The notes: generated by a model from the sequence alone, not told the origin. Positions 48,531 through 58,233 are shown, counted from the stretch's first letter. The stretch is 64,000 nt of DNA from Nocardioides sp. WS12 (GCF_014108865.1 NZ_CP053928.1:1240001-1304000), one strand, 5' to 3'. A program made the numbers and translations.

Positions 48531-49691
48531 GTGATTCACTCGGTCAAGCGACCCCGCACCCGCGGAGTCATTCGGGTTCTGATGGCTGGCCTAGGCCTTG
48601 TCGTCGCAGGCTCGCTGAGCGCCTGCGGATCCGACGGGAATGATGACTCGTCAGGCTCTGGCAGTTCGCCCGAGTCGATCCAGGCAGCCAAGGATTTCAT
48701 CGCTCCGTACATGGAGCCGGCCACGGAAATCGGCGTCAAGACGCCGCTGCCCGCACCGCCGGCAAGTGGCCAGACGATCGCGGTCCTCACTGGTGGCGAC
48801 CAGAGTTCTACTGCGATCGCCGATGCGATCAAGGAAGTTGCGAAGCAGGTCGGCTGGGAGGTCGTCACGATCGGCTTCAAGCAGGACCAGCCGCAGACGG
48901 TCGTCACTGCGCTCGAGCAAGTGCTGAGTCTGAACCCCAAGCCGGTGGCCACGACGGTGACTTCGGTCTCCCCGGAGGTCTGGCAGTCGGTGATCCCGGA
49001 CTTTGAGGAGGCCGGTGTCGCCATCATCCCGATCGGCACGACGGGCATCGAGGCACAACCGGCCGTTCCGACCGGTGACTTCCTGTGGGGTGGTGACACT
49101 CAGGAGCAGCGGGGCGAGCAGATCGGCAACTACATCGTGGCCAGCTCCGGCGGCAAGGCGAAGGTCGTCGCCATCGATTCTCCGGACATCCCCATCTTCG
49201 GCAAGTACAACGAGGGGATCAAGAAGGCACTCGACGCTTGTGCTGGTTGCTCGATGACTGTGGAGAACGTGAGCACGAAGGATCTCTTCACCAACGGCGC
49301 GGCAACTGCGGCGTCGATCGCGCAGCGCAGCGCTGACGCGGACTGGCTCTCCCTCCCGTTCGGCAGCGTCTTTGTCGGCCTGCGTAACTCGCTCGAGGCG
49401 GCCGGACGCGGTGACATTCATGTCACCAGTTCCAGTTGCTCGCAGGAGAATCTCCAGGACGTCAAGGACGGTAAGGTCGACGCCTGCCTCGTGACCGCTG
49501 CCAAGTACTTCGGCTACGTCACCATGGATGCCGCATTCCGGATCGTGCAGAAGGCGGAGCTCCCGCTGGCGGAGTACACCGTGATGCCGCAGCAGATCTT
49601 CACCGAGGAAAACACCGAGGAGACGATCTCGGACTACTTCCAGCCGGAAGACATCCCGCAGCGCTTCAACACGCTCTGGGGTCTCAAGTGA
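48531..49691 (+). CDS. Ribose-type ABC substrate-binding lipoprotein
   Basis: A 386-residue secreted binding protein. The start GTG 48531 is followed by a basic region and signal peptide ending LSAC (lipobox), then a Gly/Ser linker and a type-1 periplasmic-binding fold (GQTIAVLTGGDQSSTAIADAIKEVAKQVGWEV; AQRSADADWLSLPFGSVFVGLRNSLEAAGRGDIHV). It delivers substrate to the permease; a 196-base spacer with GC-rich hairpin potential separates it from the permease gene. Confidence 0.87.
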   Translation: MIHSVKRPRTRGVIRVLMAGLGLVVAGSLSACGSDGNDDSSGSGSSPESIQAAKDFIAPYMEPATEIGVKTPLPAPPASGQTIAVLTGGDQSSTAIADAIKEVAKQVGWEVVTIGFKQDQPQTVVTALEQVLSLNPKPVATTVTSVSPEVWQSVIPDFEEAGVAIIPIGTTGIEAQPAVPTGDFLWGGDTQEQRGEQIGNYIVASSGGKAKVVAIDSPDIPIFGKYNEGIKKALDACAGCSMTVENVSTKDLFTNGAATAASIAQRSADADWLSLPFGSVFVGLRNSLEAAGRGDIHVTSSSCSQENLQDVKDGKVDACLVTAAKYFGYVTMDAAFRIVQKAELPLAEYTVMPQQIFTEENTEETISDYFQPEDIPQRFNTLWGLK

Positions 49692-49714
49692 CTCGGTAGC
49701 GAATCGATTTCACC

Positions 49715-49748
49715 AGGGGTGGCGCGTGCAACTGCACGCGCCACCCCT
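49715..49748. terminator. Strong bidirectional hairpin terminator
   Basis: AGGGGTGGCGCGTGCA and TGCACGCGCCACCCCT form a perfect 16-bp inverted repeat around AC, followed by TT. It lies 24 bases after the binding-protein stop and about 50 bases before the converging CMD gene end. Confidence 0.9.
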
Positions 49749-49798
49749 TTGATCTCGTCCAGACCGCCGTGAGGTCGTCAGCACCGCGGCTGCCGGTT

Positions 49799-50503
49799 TC
49801 AGCCCTCGCTGAGAATTAGTGCCGCGCTTGTCGAGGATCCGACGCCGACGAGGGACACCAGTTCCAGGACCTGGATCAGCGTTTCCCTCGTCGCGCCGAG
49901 TCGCATCGCGGCGCCGCCGTGGCCGCGCACGCCTTTCACGAAAAGCTTGGTCGTCGTCGCGTTCATTGCGAAGACCATGAGCTCGCGAAGCATTGGCGGG
50001 AGTTGGCCACGCTCGATCGGGTGGCTCGAGTAGTTGGCATAGGCCGCGAAGAACGCAGGGTCGCTGCTGAGCAATGCCTCCCAGAAGGGCGACCATGTGC
50101 CACGGCGACGCTCGAAGTCCTCCTGGAGGCGGCCCAGCTCGTCGTCGGAAGCTGCTGAGTGCTCACCGCTGAGTTCGTCGACGATGGACATGCACGAGGC
50201 AAGGGTGTGTATCCCGACCACGCCCACGATCTGGGCCACCTCGACGAGAAGATCGTCAGAGGCACCGAGTTGCCGGGCAGCCGCGGCGTGACCCGCTGCC
50301 CCAGCCGAACCGGGCCCGGAGGCCGCAGTGTTCACGGCGAAACCGATCAACTCCAGATCCAGAGGAGCCAACTGGCCGCGCGCCCGGATCGCAGCATCGA
50401 CCAAGCGGTCGTACACCTCTGCGAAGGACGGATCGAGAGCGCGAGCCTGTGGGGACAGGTATGAATGATAGCCCGTGCAGGTTCCGGGACGTGGCGAAGT
50501 CAC
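49799..50503 (-). CDS. Tandem carboxymuconolactone decarboxylase-family protein
   Basis: A 234-residue protein with two CMD-like helical repeats (about 30-110 and 140-230: LDLELIGFAVNTAASGPGSAGAAGHAAAARQLGAS... and LRELMVFAMNATTTKLFVKGVRGHGGAAMRLGAT). No CxxC redox pair is present, so decarboxylase or lactone-related activity is more likely than peroxidase. The start overlaps the cyclase stop by four bases. Confidence 0.78.
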   Translation of the reverse strand: MTSPRPGTCTGYHSYLSPQARALDPSFAEVYDRLVDAAIRARGQLAPLDLELIGFAVNTAASGPGSAGAAGHAAAARQLGASDDLLVEVAQIVGVVGIHTLASCMSIVDELSGEHSAASDDELGRLQEDFERRRGTWSPFWEALLSSDPAFFAAYANYSSHPIERGQLPPMLRELMVFAMNATTTKLFVKGVRGHGGAAMRLGATRETLIQVLELVSLVGVGSSTSAALILSEG

Positions 50504-51528
50504 CGGATGGCGATGGGGTTGACGGGCGTCCCGACAGCGCCAGTGATGGGCAAGGCGGGCGCGACGAGGAGGAAGTCGTAGGTGCCGTTAGAAGCGCAGT
50601 CCGCACCCAGCTCCTCCAGATCCCAGATCTCGCCCAGCATCATGCCCATGTCCCGGATCGCGAGCATGTGGAAGCACAGCCGGACACCGTTTGCGGGGGG
50701 CTGGGACTCGACGCTGATGTTGTCGGCCGCGACGGCTGCAGCGTTGTGGAGGTGGAGCCATTCCGCGACCCGCCAGTGCACACCCGGCGTGTCGACGAAC
50801 CATTGGTGTCCGTCCTGCTTCTCGTCGTACTCCTGCCACCACCCCGTTCGGATGACGATGATGTCGCCGGTTCGAAGCTCGACGCCCTGGGTGGCCACGA
50901 CATCGTCGAGTTCCTCGGGCGTGATCGCAGTGTGCGGTTCCAGACGGTCCACGCCCCGGTGCCGGGCCACGTCCAGAAGCACTCCTCGACCGACCACGCC
51001 GCCAGCCATCCCGATCGGCTCAATACTGGCTTTGGTGGCACCCAGGCTGGTGACCGCCGACGAAGGGTATCCGTTGTACATTTTCCCTTCATAGAAGACG
51101 TGGGAGAGGGCGTCCCATTGGGTGCCCGCCTGACACGGCATCATGATCCAGTCATCGGCATAGCGGGCCGGGCCTGCGTCATAGAGCGTGGCGATGCCCT
51201 TTTCCTTGCGGCCTCCCCAGCCGTGCAGGTGCTCAGCCGCATCATCGTCACCGCCGTCGACCGACATCAGGTGGACCGGATTGCGCCGCAGTCCGAATGC
51301 ATCCTGCGGCCCGTCGGAGTTGAGTGGGACCGACAGCGGGATGACTTTGCCGCGTCGCGCGAGAGTAGCGGCATACTGCACTGCCTCCGGAGTGATGTGG
51401 TTCAGCGTGCCGAGCTCGTCGTCGTCGCCCCATCGACCCCAGTTTCGAACCCGGGTGGCGACCGCTCGCCAGTCGTCCTCTTCGGGTCCGTTGCTGCTGT
51501 CCGAGACGTTGGCGTCGGTGGTGGTCAT
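50500..51528 (-). CDS. Cyclase/kynurenine-formamidase-family hydrolase
   Basis: A 342-residue metal-dependent hydrolase-type protein (LNSDGPQDAFGLRRNPVHLMSV, PCQAGTQWDALSHVFYEG, GDIIVIRTGWW). The family motif HxGTHxDxxxH reads QAGTQWDALSH, so two metal-binding His are Gln, as in a large actinobacterial subgroup; this may mean altered metal binding. It probably opens a ring or cleaves an amide/ester bond in the degraded compound. ATG 51528 chosen over the longer frame. Confidence 0.8.
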   Translation of the reverse strand: MTTTDANVSDSSNGPEEDDWRAVATRVRNWGRWGDDDELGTLNHITPEAVQYAATLARRGKVIPLSVPLNSDGPQDAFGLRRNPVHLMSVDGGDDDAAEHLHGWGGRKEKGIATLYDAGPARYADDWIMMPCQAGTQWDALSHVFYEGKMYNGYPSSAVTSLGATKASIEPIGMAGGVVGRGVLLDVARHRGVDRLEPHTAITPEELDDVVATQGVELRTGDIIVIRTGWWQEYDEKQDGHQWFVDTPGVHWRVAEWLHLHNAAAVAADNISVESQPPANGVRLCFHMLAIRDMGMMLGEIWDLEELGADCASNGTYDFLLVAPALPITGAVGTPVNPIAIR

Positions 51529-51575
51529 GTGTAGGTCTCCTTCGTTGCGACTCTGGTGCGTGAATCTTGGTGTTG

Positions 51576-52433
51576 CTACTCCACGACGGGGCGCGAATTC
51601 GTCGCGGGAAGCAACAAATGCCCACCGTCCACTGGAATGACCACGCCGGTCACCTTGTTCGCGAGGTGCGAGTTGAGGTAGAGCGCGGTGCTCGCGATCT
51701 CCGACGGGTCGAGTGCCTCCGTGTTGCGAAGCGCTGTGTACGACCTGCCTGCAGGCGCCATATCGGCTTCGGTGCCACCGGGCCGACCAGCGAACATGTC
51801 CCACGCTCGCTGGTGGCTGGTCATCGGTGTCTTGATGAACCCTGGGCAGATGGCATTGCAGCGCACCCCGTAGGGAGCAAGCTCGAGCGCGATGGACTTC
51901 ATGAGCCCCAGCGCCCCCGACTTCGAGGCGTTGTAGTGCGCTGAATCGATGAGGGGCTCGATCGCGTTGTTCGAGGAGATCACGACGATCGACCCTGACC
52001 GTCGCTCGATCATGTGGGGAGCGACAGCCTTGGCTGACTTCCAGATCCCGGTGAGGTTGACGTCGACCAATTGGTGCCACTGCTGCTCGGACATCTCCCA
52101 GAAGGGCGCCTTTGTCCAGATCCCTGCATTGGCGATCAGGATGTCGATACGGCCGAACTCCTGCACGGCCAGCGTCACTGCGCCGTCAAGCGACGCCTGG
52201 TCGCGCACATCCGCGTCGACGCTGACACATCGGCGGCCAAGGGCTTCAACCTGGCGCACCGTCTCGTGGTGGTCCTCGTCCGTGGCGAGCGCGTAGTCGA
52301 CCTCGGTGGTGGGCTTGGTGACGTCGACGATCACCACATGGGCGCCCTCGCGTGCACAGGTAACCGCATGCGCGCGTCCCTGGCCTCGGGAGCCCCCCGT
52401 GATCAGTGCGACCTTTCCGTCGAGCAGGCCCAT
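51576..52433 (-). CDS. Mycofactocin-coupled SDR family dehydrogenase
   Basis: A 285-residue SDR beginning GKVALITGGSRGQGRAHAV. After the first strands it carries an extra segment with YALATDEDHHETVRQVEALGRRCV, the insertion typical of mycofactocin-coupled dehydrogenases such as carveol dehydrogenase, in which NAD stays bound and mycofactocin takes the hydride. NAGIWTK, ISSNNA and YNASK are the catalytic motifs. It probably oxidises an alcohol from the P450 step. Its link to the mft cluster 15 kb away is by family knowledge. Confidence 0.87.
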   Translation of the reverse strand: MGLLDGKVALITGGSRGQGRAHAVTCAREGAHVVIVDVTKPTTEVDYALATDEDHHETVRQVEALGRRCVSVDADVRDQASLDGAVTLAVQEFGRIDILIANAGIWTKAPFWEMSEQQWHQLVDVNLTGIWKSAKAVAPHMIERRSGSIVVISSNNAIEPLIDSAHYNASKSGALGLMKSIALELAPYGVRCNAICPGFIKTPMTSHQRAWDMFAGRPGGTEADMAPAGRSYTALRNTEALDPSEIASTALYLNSHLANKVTGVVIPVDGGHLLLPATNSRPVVE

Positions 52434-52460
52434 AGCCCATCACATCCTTCTGTTTGAGCG

Positions 52461-54131
52461 TCAAGAACGGTGGTGGATCGAAGCTGCCTCGAGCATCGAC
52501 GTGACTGACGTCATCTTTGTCCGTGGCCGGCCCTCGGCCTTGCCGGTTGAGCGCTCGCGGGAGTCGATCGCCCGCCACCCCGCCACGTCGACTGCCGGCG
52601 AAACCAGGTCAAGGAGATCACCGCCCACGGCGGGAGGGGTGAGCTTGGCGGCGGCGTAGTCGTCCAACAACGCCCGCACTGTCTCGATGGCGCATGCCTT
52701 GTTGGTTCCGATCACGCCAGATGGGCCCCGCTTGATCCAGCCCGCTGCATAGACACCTGCAATGGGATCGCCTCCGCTGCTGAGCACGCGGCCTTCCCGC
52801 GTCGGAAGCACAGAACGCTGGGCGTCGAACGGTAGCGAACCAATGGGTCTGCCCTGGAACCCAAGCGAGCGCACCACCATCCCGCATTTGATCTCCTCCA
52901 CGTCGCCAGTTGGTCGAGCGACGACTGCTGTCCCCTCTCGAACCATTTCGTTGCGCGCGAGGCGCACCCCGGCAACGCGATCGTTGCCAACGATTTCGAT
53001 CGGCGAGTGAAGGAACCGGAAGGAAACCATCTTGCTGTCCGATGTGGCTCTGGCTGAGAGTTCGTGGAGTAGACGGTTCTTCTGTGGCGCCGTGGTGAAC
53101 CGACTTGCGACGACGTCGCTCAACGACCCTTCAGCGCTGAGTTCGTCGACCTCGGAGCTGATCGACAAGCCCTCGACCCGAGCCAATCCGAGCAGTTCGG
53201 CAGTCGTGAAGGCGGCTTCGGCAACGCCACGTCTGCCCACGATGACGACCTCGCGCACCTGGCTCTCCGCGATCTGCGCGAGAGCGGTTGCCGAAATGTC
53301 GGTACGTCGCAGGTCGTCCACGCTGCTCAGCAGCACGCGAGCGATGTCCACTGCGACGTTGCCGTTGCCCAGAACCACGACCCGCTCGTTGGAGAAGTCA
53401 AAGCGCAGTTCCGCGAAGTCTGGGTGACCGTTGTACCAGCCCACGAGTTCGCCAGCGGAGTGGCTGCCCGGCATGTCCTCGCCAGGAATTCCCAGGCACT
53501 TATCGGCATCGGCGCCGTTTGCGTAAACGACCGCGTGGTAGCGGGTGGCGAGGTCTTCATGGTTGATGTCGCGACCGACCTCCACGTTGGCGAGCAGCCG
53601 AAAGCCAGGCTTGCCCATCGTTCGCGCGAGCTGGTTCCAGACCGTCTTGGTCGACTGGTGGTCTGGTGCCACGCCGTAGCGCACCAGGCCACCCGGAACG
53701 GGCAGCTTCTCGATCACATCGACCTTGATGCCAGCGGACCGGATGCCGAGCAGCTCCTCGGCCGCGTAAAGCCCCGCTGGTCCCGAGCCGACCACTGCAA
53801 CGCGAAGTGGTTCGTCGGACGGCGGCACTGTCGGCGTGTGCCGTGGCGGGTGGACGGGCTCGTAGTCGCGACGTTGTGGCGCCTCGAAGTAGGCCGAGTT
53901 GAGGTCGGTGAACGGTGCCAGATGATCTGGCAGCTCGTAATCGGGGTAGATGGCGTTGACGGGGCAGACGTCGATACAAGCGCCGCAGTCGATGCAACCG
54001 TCGGGATCGATGTAGAGCATCTCCGCGGTGGCGTAGTCGGGTTCGTCCGGCGTGGGGTGAATGCAATTGACGGGGCACGCCGGAACGCAGGTTGCATCGT
54101 TGCAGCAGGTCTGCGTGATCACATGGGTCAT
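52461..54131 (-). CDS. Ferredoxin-NADP+ reductase with fused N-terminal ferredoxin (FprB-like)
   Basis: A 556-residue fusion. Residues 1-70 are a 7Fe-type ferredoxin (CCNDATCVPACPVNCIHP and CIDCGACIDVCPVNAIYP). The rest is an adrenodoxin-reductase-like flavoprotein with FAD motif VAVVGSGPAGLYAAE, VPGGLVRYGVAPDH, NADPH site VLGNGNVAVDIARVLL and GWIKRGPSGVIGTNK. It should pass electrons from NADPH to P450 ferredoxins such as that at 59495. The C-terminal 40 residues after AVDVAGW are a variable tail. Confidence 0.9.
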   Translation of the reverse strand: MTHVITQTCCNDATCVPACPVNCIHPTPDEPDYATAEMLYIDPDGCIDCGACIDVCPVNAIYPDYELPDHLAPFTDLNSAYFEAPQRRDYEPVHPPRHTPTVPPSDEPLRVAVVGSGPAGLYAAEELLGIRSAGIKVDVIEKLPVPGGLVRYGVAPDHQSTKTVWNQLARTMGKPGFRLLANVEVGRDINHEDLATRYHAVVYANGADADKCLGIPGEDMPGSHSAGELVGWYNGHPDFAELRFDFSNERVVVLGNGNVAVDIARVLLSSVDDLRRTDISATALAQIAESQVREVVIVGRRGVAEAAFTTAELLGLARVEGLSISSEVDELSAEGSLSDVVASRFTTAPQKNRLLHELSARATSDSKMVSFRFLHSPIEIVGNDRVAGVRLARNEMVREGTAVVARPTGDVEEIKCGMVVRSLGFQGRPIGSLPFDAQRSVLPTREGRVLSSGGDPIAGVYAAGWIKRGPSGVIGTNKACAIETVRALLDDYAAAKLTPPAVGGDLLDLVSPAVDVAGWRAIDSRERSTGKAEGRPRTKMTSVTSMLEAASIHHRS

Positions 54132-54318
54132 CGATCGGTCCTCTCCTGAACAGCCTCTGGGTTTGGACGTGGCACACCAGGCGGATTCGCCGGAGCGCCA
54201 AGACGTTGGCGACTACGGCGACGGAGGAGGGGCGCCGCCTCGCAGCCGTGTCGACGAACTGCTCGGTCGGAGTGGCGAACTGGGGCGTTTGTGTGCGGCA
54301 TGTCGGCTGGCAAACAGA
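54132..54318. other. Gap between reductase and SDR genes
   Basis: The 187 bases upstream of the ferredoxin-reductase should contain its promoter, but I see no clear -35/-10 boxes or palindrome. No gene is apparent. Confidence 0.4.
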
Positions 54319-55119
54319 TCAGTCGGGCAAGATGCGACGAGCGAGAGCGCCGCCATCGCTGAAGATCGTCAGCCCGTTCACGTAGCTGGCCCAGGGGCTG
54401 TTCAGGAAGATCAGCAGGTTCGCCTGTTCCTGCGCCGTGCAGATGTAGCCGAGGGGTGCTGGCGGCGTGATGGTGAAGCCTGCGCCCTTGTTCTTGGCAA
54501 CCGTGTCGAGGATCGGGGTAGCAGTCAGACCGGGGGCGACAGTGTTGAGACGAACTCCACGCTCGCCGAAGTCGAAGCAGCGATCAACGGTGAACAAGGC
54601 AATGGCGTCCTTCGAGACGGGGTAGCCGCCACGGCTCGTGACGTAGTCCTCGTGCGCCTCGGCCCACGCGACGGCTTCGCTGAAACCGGTGGTGCGGACC
54701 AGCCCGATCACGTCATCCACCGTGTCCGCAAAGTCGCGCGATGCCGTGGACGCGGTGAGAGCCACTGCGCCTCCGCGAGGCACGCGATCGACTGTTAGTT
54801 CAAGTAGTTCCCGGAGACCGATGAAGTTGACGCGCAGGACGGTGAGTGGGTCGGCGGCGGCGGTGGCGATGCCGGCGCAATGGAAGATCGCATCCAGGTG
54901 GGCGGGCAGCGCACTTGCGGCGGCAGCGATGGAGGCTGCCTCTCCCAAATCAACCGGCACGAACCCCGACAAGCCCTGGTAGCCGGGTTCCTTCAGGTCG
55001 ACTCCGACGACATCGGCGCCACCCTCGATGAGTGTGCGTGCGACGGCCTCGCCGATACCGGACGAACTCCCGGTCACGTAGACGGTACGACCTGCATAAG
55101 AAGCGAGTACGTCGATCAC
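54319..55119 (-). CDS. Short-chain dehydrogenase, 3-alpha-hydroxysteroid dehydrogenase/carbonyl reductase-like
   Basis: A 266-residue SDR (VYVTGSSSGIGEAVA, FHCAGIA, LTASTAS, YPVSKDA). The compact form with a short central region and C-terminal ILIFLNSPWASYVNGLTIFSDGG type end resembles the 3-alpha-hydroxysteroid dehydrogenase/carbonyl reductases of Comamonas type. GTG 55119 is taken as the start since the homologous part begins there. It is divergent from the NUDIX gene. Confidence 0.82.
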   Translation of the reverse strand: MIDVLASYAGRTVYVTGSSSGIGEAVARTLIEGGADVVGVDLKEPGYQGLSGFVPVDLGEAASIAAAASALPAHLDAIFHCAGIATAAADPLTVLRVNFIGLRELLELTVDRVPRGGAVALTASTASRDFADTVDDVIGLVRTTGFSEAVAWAEAHEDYVTSRGGYPVSKDAIALFTVDRCFDFGERGVRLNTVAPGLTATPILDTVAKNKGAGFTITPPAPLGYICTAQEQANLLIFLNSPWASYVNGLTIFSDGGALARRILPD

Positions 55120-55319
55120 GGCGCCAGCTCCATCTCTCGGCCGTCGGTGCCCCGTGGCCCGCGCGCGCCGAACTATTGAATGATCTAGATGATAGTACTC
55201 GGAATCTGCCATCGGGACCCAGTAATGTCAACGGAGTCACGCCGATTGCGAGCCCGCTCCACAAAACAGCATAATGAGTGTAAGGTTTGCCGTCGGAATA
55301 GCCCTGAGAAAGGTCCACG

Positions 55320-56135
55320 ATGCGACCCGTCCCGGAATCACTGCTCGTGAACGCCAAGAATTACGTCGGCCAGCCCGCCCCGACGCGAGATGCTGCGACG
55401 GTGGCCATCCTCCGCGACGGTGACGGCGGGCTCGAGTCCTTCTTCCTTCGTCGCCAGAGCACGATGGAGTTCGCTCCTGACATGTACGTCTTTCCTGGCG
55501 GTGGCGTACAGGCTTCGGACGAGGCGCCGGTCCGCTGGGCTGGACCGACTCCCGATGAATGGGCAGGAATCCTGAGCTGCGAGCCCAGGATGGCTGTCGC
55601 CCTTGTCGTTGCTGCCGTTCGTGAGACGTTTGAGGAGACGGGGATCCTGCTCGCTGGGCCAGACGAGAGCACAGTGGTCGGGGACGTGTCAGCGCCGGTC
55701 TTCCTGCGAGCTCGTGACGCTCTCGAGGCGAAGAAGATCGGGTTCGCTGACCTGTTGGACGAGCAAGGGTTGGTGCTCCGCTCAGACCTGCTCGGAGCGT
55801 GGGCCCACTGGATCACCCCTGAGTTCGAACCCCGTCGCTACGACACCCGATTCTTCGTCGCGAGGATGCCCGATGGCCAGTCCGTCGGTGCTCTGGCGAC
55901 CGAGGCCGCTGCGGGGGAGTGGCATTCGCTGACGGACACGCTGCGCATGGTCAAGGACGGAGACCTGGCCATGCTGCCGCCGACGATTCACACGTGTCTG
56001 GATCTGGTCGGGCACCGGGCGGCCGATGTGGTTGCAGAGGCCGCGTCCCGGACCATCGAGCCGATCCAGCCGCGTCTTGTCGTGCACGAGGGCGGATATT
56101 TTCTTGATGACACTCCAGACGTGGTCATCCCCTAG
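55320..56135 (+). CDS. NUDIX hydrolase, NUDT19-like
   Basis: A 271-residue NUDIX protein. Residues 58-63 (FPGGGV) and RETFEETG (101-108) belong to the NUDIX box, here with a long insert between the GG and the REXXEE part, as in the NUDT7/NUDT19 type that hydrolyse CoA and acyl-CoA. It may recycle CoA from acyl-CoA intermediates. Its upstream region shares the string CAAAACAG(C/T)AT(A/T)AT with the P450 gene at 58234. Confidence 0.8.
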   Translation: MRPVPESLLVNAKNYVGQPAPTRDAATVAILRDGDGGLESFFLRRQSTMEFAPDMYVFPGGGVQASDEAPVRWAGPTPDEWAGILSCEPRMAVALVVAAVRETFEETGILLAGPDESTVVGDVSAPVFLRARDALEAKKIGFADLLDEQGLVLRSDLLGAWAHWITPEFEPRRYDTRFFVARMPDGQSVGALATEAAAGEWHSLTDTLRMVKDGDLAMLPPTIHTCLDLVGHRAADVVAEAASRTIEPIQPRLVVHEGGYFLDDTPDVVIP

Positions 56136-56175
56136 ATGTGCCATTCAGACAACGAGCACCGAGAGCAGACGAACC

Positions 56176-57159
56176 ATGTCGGACGCCACCGCGGTCACCC
56201 AAGAACCCCGTCATGTGATCATCATCGGCTCTGGCCCGGCCGGCTACACCGCGGCCGTGTATGCCGCCCGGGCGGATCTCGCGCCGCTGGTATTCGAGGG
56301 ATCCGTGACCGCCGGTGGTGCGTTGATGAACACCACCGAGGTCGAGAACTTCCCCGGCTTCCGTGACGGCATCCAGGGGCCCGCGCTGATGGACGAGATG
56401 CGCGCCCAGGCCGAGCGCTTCGGCGCCGAATTGATCGCCGACGACGTCATCGAGGTCGACCTCACCGGCGATGTGAAGGTGGTGCGGACCGAGGAGGGGA
56501 TCTTCACTGCGAACGCCGTCATCCTGGCAATGGGTTCGGGTTACAAGAAGCTCGGCATCCCTGACGAGGACCGGCTTTCCGGCCGCGGTGTCTCGTGGTG
56601 CGCCACTTGCGACGGGTTCTTCTTCCGCGAGCAGCACATCGCTGTCGTCGGCGGCGGTGACTCGGCCGTTGAGGAGGCTACCTTCCTGTCGCGGTTCGGC
56701 TCCAAGGTGTCGCTGATCGTGCGCCGTGGCGAACTGCGCGCCTCGAAGATCATGGCGGACCGCGCCTTGGCCGACCCGAAGATCGACATCGTCTGGAACT
56801 CGGTCGTTGAGGGAATCCACGGCGAGGAGAAGTTGACCGGCCTGACGCTCAACGACACTGTGACCGGCGAAACCCGTGAGCTCGACGCCACCGGCCTGTT
56901 CATCGCGATCGGGCACGACCCGCGCTCGGAACTATTGCCGGGCCAGGTGGATCTGGACGGTGACGGCTATGTGCTGGCCAGCGGGCGGAGCTCCAAGACC
57001 AACGTGCCCGGCGTCTTCGCCTGCGGTGACCTCGTCGACCACACCTACCGCCAGGCGATCACAGCCGCCGGCAGCGGGTGCGCGGCTGCCCTCGATGCTG
57101 AGCGGTACCTGGCTCACAAGGAGCACGTCGCGGCCGCGGCCATCCCCGTTGGCCTCTAA
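56176..57159 (+). CDS. trxB: Thioredoxin-disulfide reductase-like flavoprotein
   Basis: A 327-residue low-molecular-weight thioredoxin reductase with FAD motif GSGPAG (18-23), redox CATC (C142, C145), NADPH motif [12 protein letters not shown] and AGCD-like ACGDLVD near the C-terminus. All catalytic residues are present. No thioredoxin gene is adjacent, unlike the usual trxB-trxA pair near the chromosome origin, so this is probably a second reductase for a specific partner in the catabolic region. It follows the NUDIX gene by 40 bases. Confidence 0.85.
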   Translation: MSDATAVTQEPRHVIIIGSGPAGYTAAVYAARADLAPLVFEGSVTAGGALMNTTEVENFPGFRDGIQGPALMDEMRAQAERFGAELIADDVIEVDLTGDVKVVRTEEGIFTANAVILAMGSGYKKLGIPDEDRLSGRGVSWCATCDGFFFREQHIAVVGGGDSAVEEATFLSRFGSKVSLIVRRGELRASKIMADRALADPKIDIVWNSVVEGIHGEEKLTGLTLNDTVTGETRELDATGLFIAIGHDPRSELLPGQVDLDGDGYVLASGRSSKTNVPGVFACGDLVDHTYRQAITAAGSGCAAALDAERYLAHKEHVAAAAIPVGL

Positions 57160-57169
57160 CCCGGGTCTG

Positions 57170-57934
57170 TCAGACGTAGTCGAACAGATCGATGACGGTC
57201 TTCGCTGATCCGCCAGAAACGTACTTGCTGACCTCGCTCAAGTGTGTTCGCCACAGCTCTCTGGCCGCATCGGCATCGCGGGCCTCGATTGCCTCGACGA
57301 GATGGCGATGTGAGCTCGCGCCCTTGTATGATGCGGTGCGCTCTTCGGCGATACGTGTGTAGGTCCCGGCCTCGACAATCTCCCTCAGGAGGCCGTAGAG
57401 GATCCGTAGGGTCTCGTTCCCTGCCAGTTCCACGACCAAGCCATGAAAATCGGCGTGAACGTGGATCAACTCGCGCGAGTTGTGAACGGCTGATTCGCCG
57501 TGCTCGACCTCTTTCCAGAGGCGCGCCAGGTCTGACTTGGTCCGCTTCCGCGCGAGGATCGGCGCGCAGTGTTGCTCGATCAGTTCCCGAGCGTTGAGGA
57601 CGTCCGCCAAGGTCGTTCCACGGAGCTGCAAGAGCAGGCCGACATTCTTCGCGGCGACATCCGCAGTGGGGATGCGCACGCGGGCGCCGCCGCGCGCCCC
57701 ACGGCGGATCTCGATCAACTGTTCGGACTCGAGCACGCGCAGTGCTTCGCGAAGGGTTGGCCGAGATACGCCGAACTGTTCGAGGAGCTCGGTCTCCGTG
57801 GGGAGTGCATCTCCATCGCGAAGGGCGCCGCTGATGATCTGCCGACGGAGCTGCTTGGCGACAAGGTCTGCCATCTTGGGAGCGCGTACCTGCTCAATGG
57901 CGCTTCTCGAGTCCTCGTTGCTCGCCAACGTCAC
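57170..57934 (-). CDS. FadR/GntR-family transcriptional regulator
   Basis: A 254-residue regulator: N-terminal winged helix (VAKQLRRQIISGALRDGDALPTETELLEQFGVSRPTLREALRVLESEQLIEIRRGARGG) and C-terminal FCD effector domain with its metal-binding Asp/His residues (HADFHGLV, SSHRHLVEAI). GTG 57934 gives the family length. TTCAA-N5-TTGAA lies about 30 bases upstream, a likely autoregulatory site. It may control the NUDIX, P450 and linked catabolic genes through an acid effector. Confidence 0.87.
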   Translation of the reverse strand: MTLASNEDSRSAIEQVRAPKMADLVAKQLRRQIISGALRDGDALPTETELLEQFGVSRPTLREALRVLESEQLIEIRRGARGGARVRIPTADVAAKNVGLLLQLRGTTLADVLNARELIEQHCAPILARKRTKSDLARLWKEVEHGESAVHNSRELIHVHADFHGLVVELAGNETLRILYGLLREIVEAGTYTRIAEERTASYKGASSHRHLVEAIEARDADAARELWRTHLSEVSKYVSGGSAKTVIDLFDYV

Positions 57935-57961
57935 TGGGTATGCCCTCTCGCTCAAGTAAAG

Positions 57962-57976
57962 TTCAACTCCTTTGAA
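57962..57976. promoter_or_regulatory. Inverted repeat TTCAA-N5-TTGAA upstream of the FadR-type gene
   Basis: TTCAA (57962-57966) and TTGAA (57972-57976), extended on each side by AAG / CTT with one extra base. Position 28 bases upstream of the GTG start fits GntR/FadR autoregulation. Confidence 0.5.
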
Positions 57977-58127
57977 TCTTACGCCCAGTCTACTGGTTTC
58001 CTCTGTTTGCGTCGCGTGTCGTAGTTGGGGCTGGCCCCGGACCGGGCAGGGGTGTGGCGCATGGACCGATCGGCAACCGCGTGGCCGGTGCCGCCAGATC
58101 ATGGTTCGTATCAATCTAAATTCGTTG

Positions 58128-58160
58128 AACCATTGCGCTGGTTGAGCAAAACAGTATTAT
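58128..58160 (+). promoter_or_regulatory. P450 control region: AACCA-N6-TGGTT and candidate promoter
   Basis: AACCA (58128-58132) and TGGTT (58139-58143) form a perfect inverted repeat. A possible promoter is TTGCGC (58133-58138), 16 bases, TATTAT (58155-58160), so a protein on the repeat would cover the -35 box. The 213-base gap to FadR holds no other gene. Confidence 0.45.
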
Positions 58161-58233
58161 TTGTAGATCGCACAGGGCCAGGCCCCGTCAGTTGTAGAGC
58201 TCATCCGGAACAACCTCTAAGAAGGCGCAGATC

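Noticed and set aside
55183..55190. Palindrome ATCTAGAT upstream of the SDR at 54319
   Set aside because: Only eight bases long with no symmetric extension, so too likely by chance.
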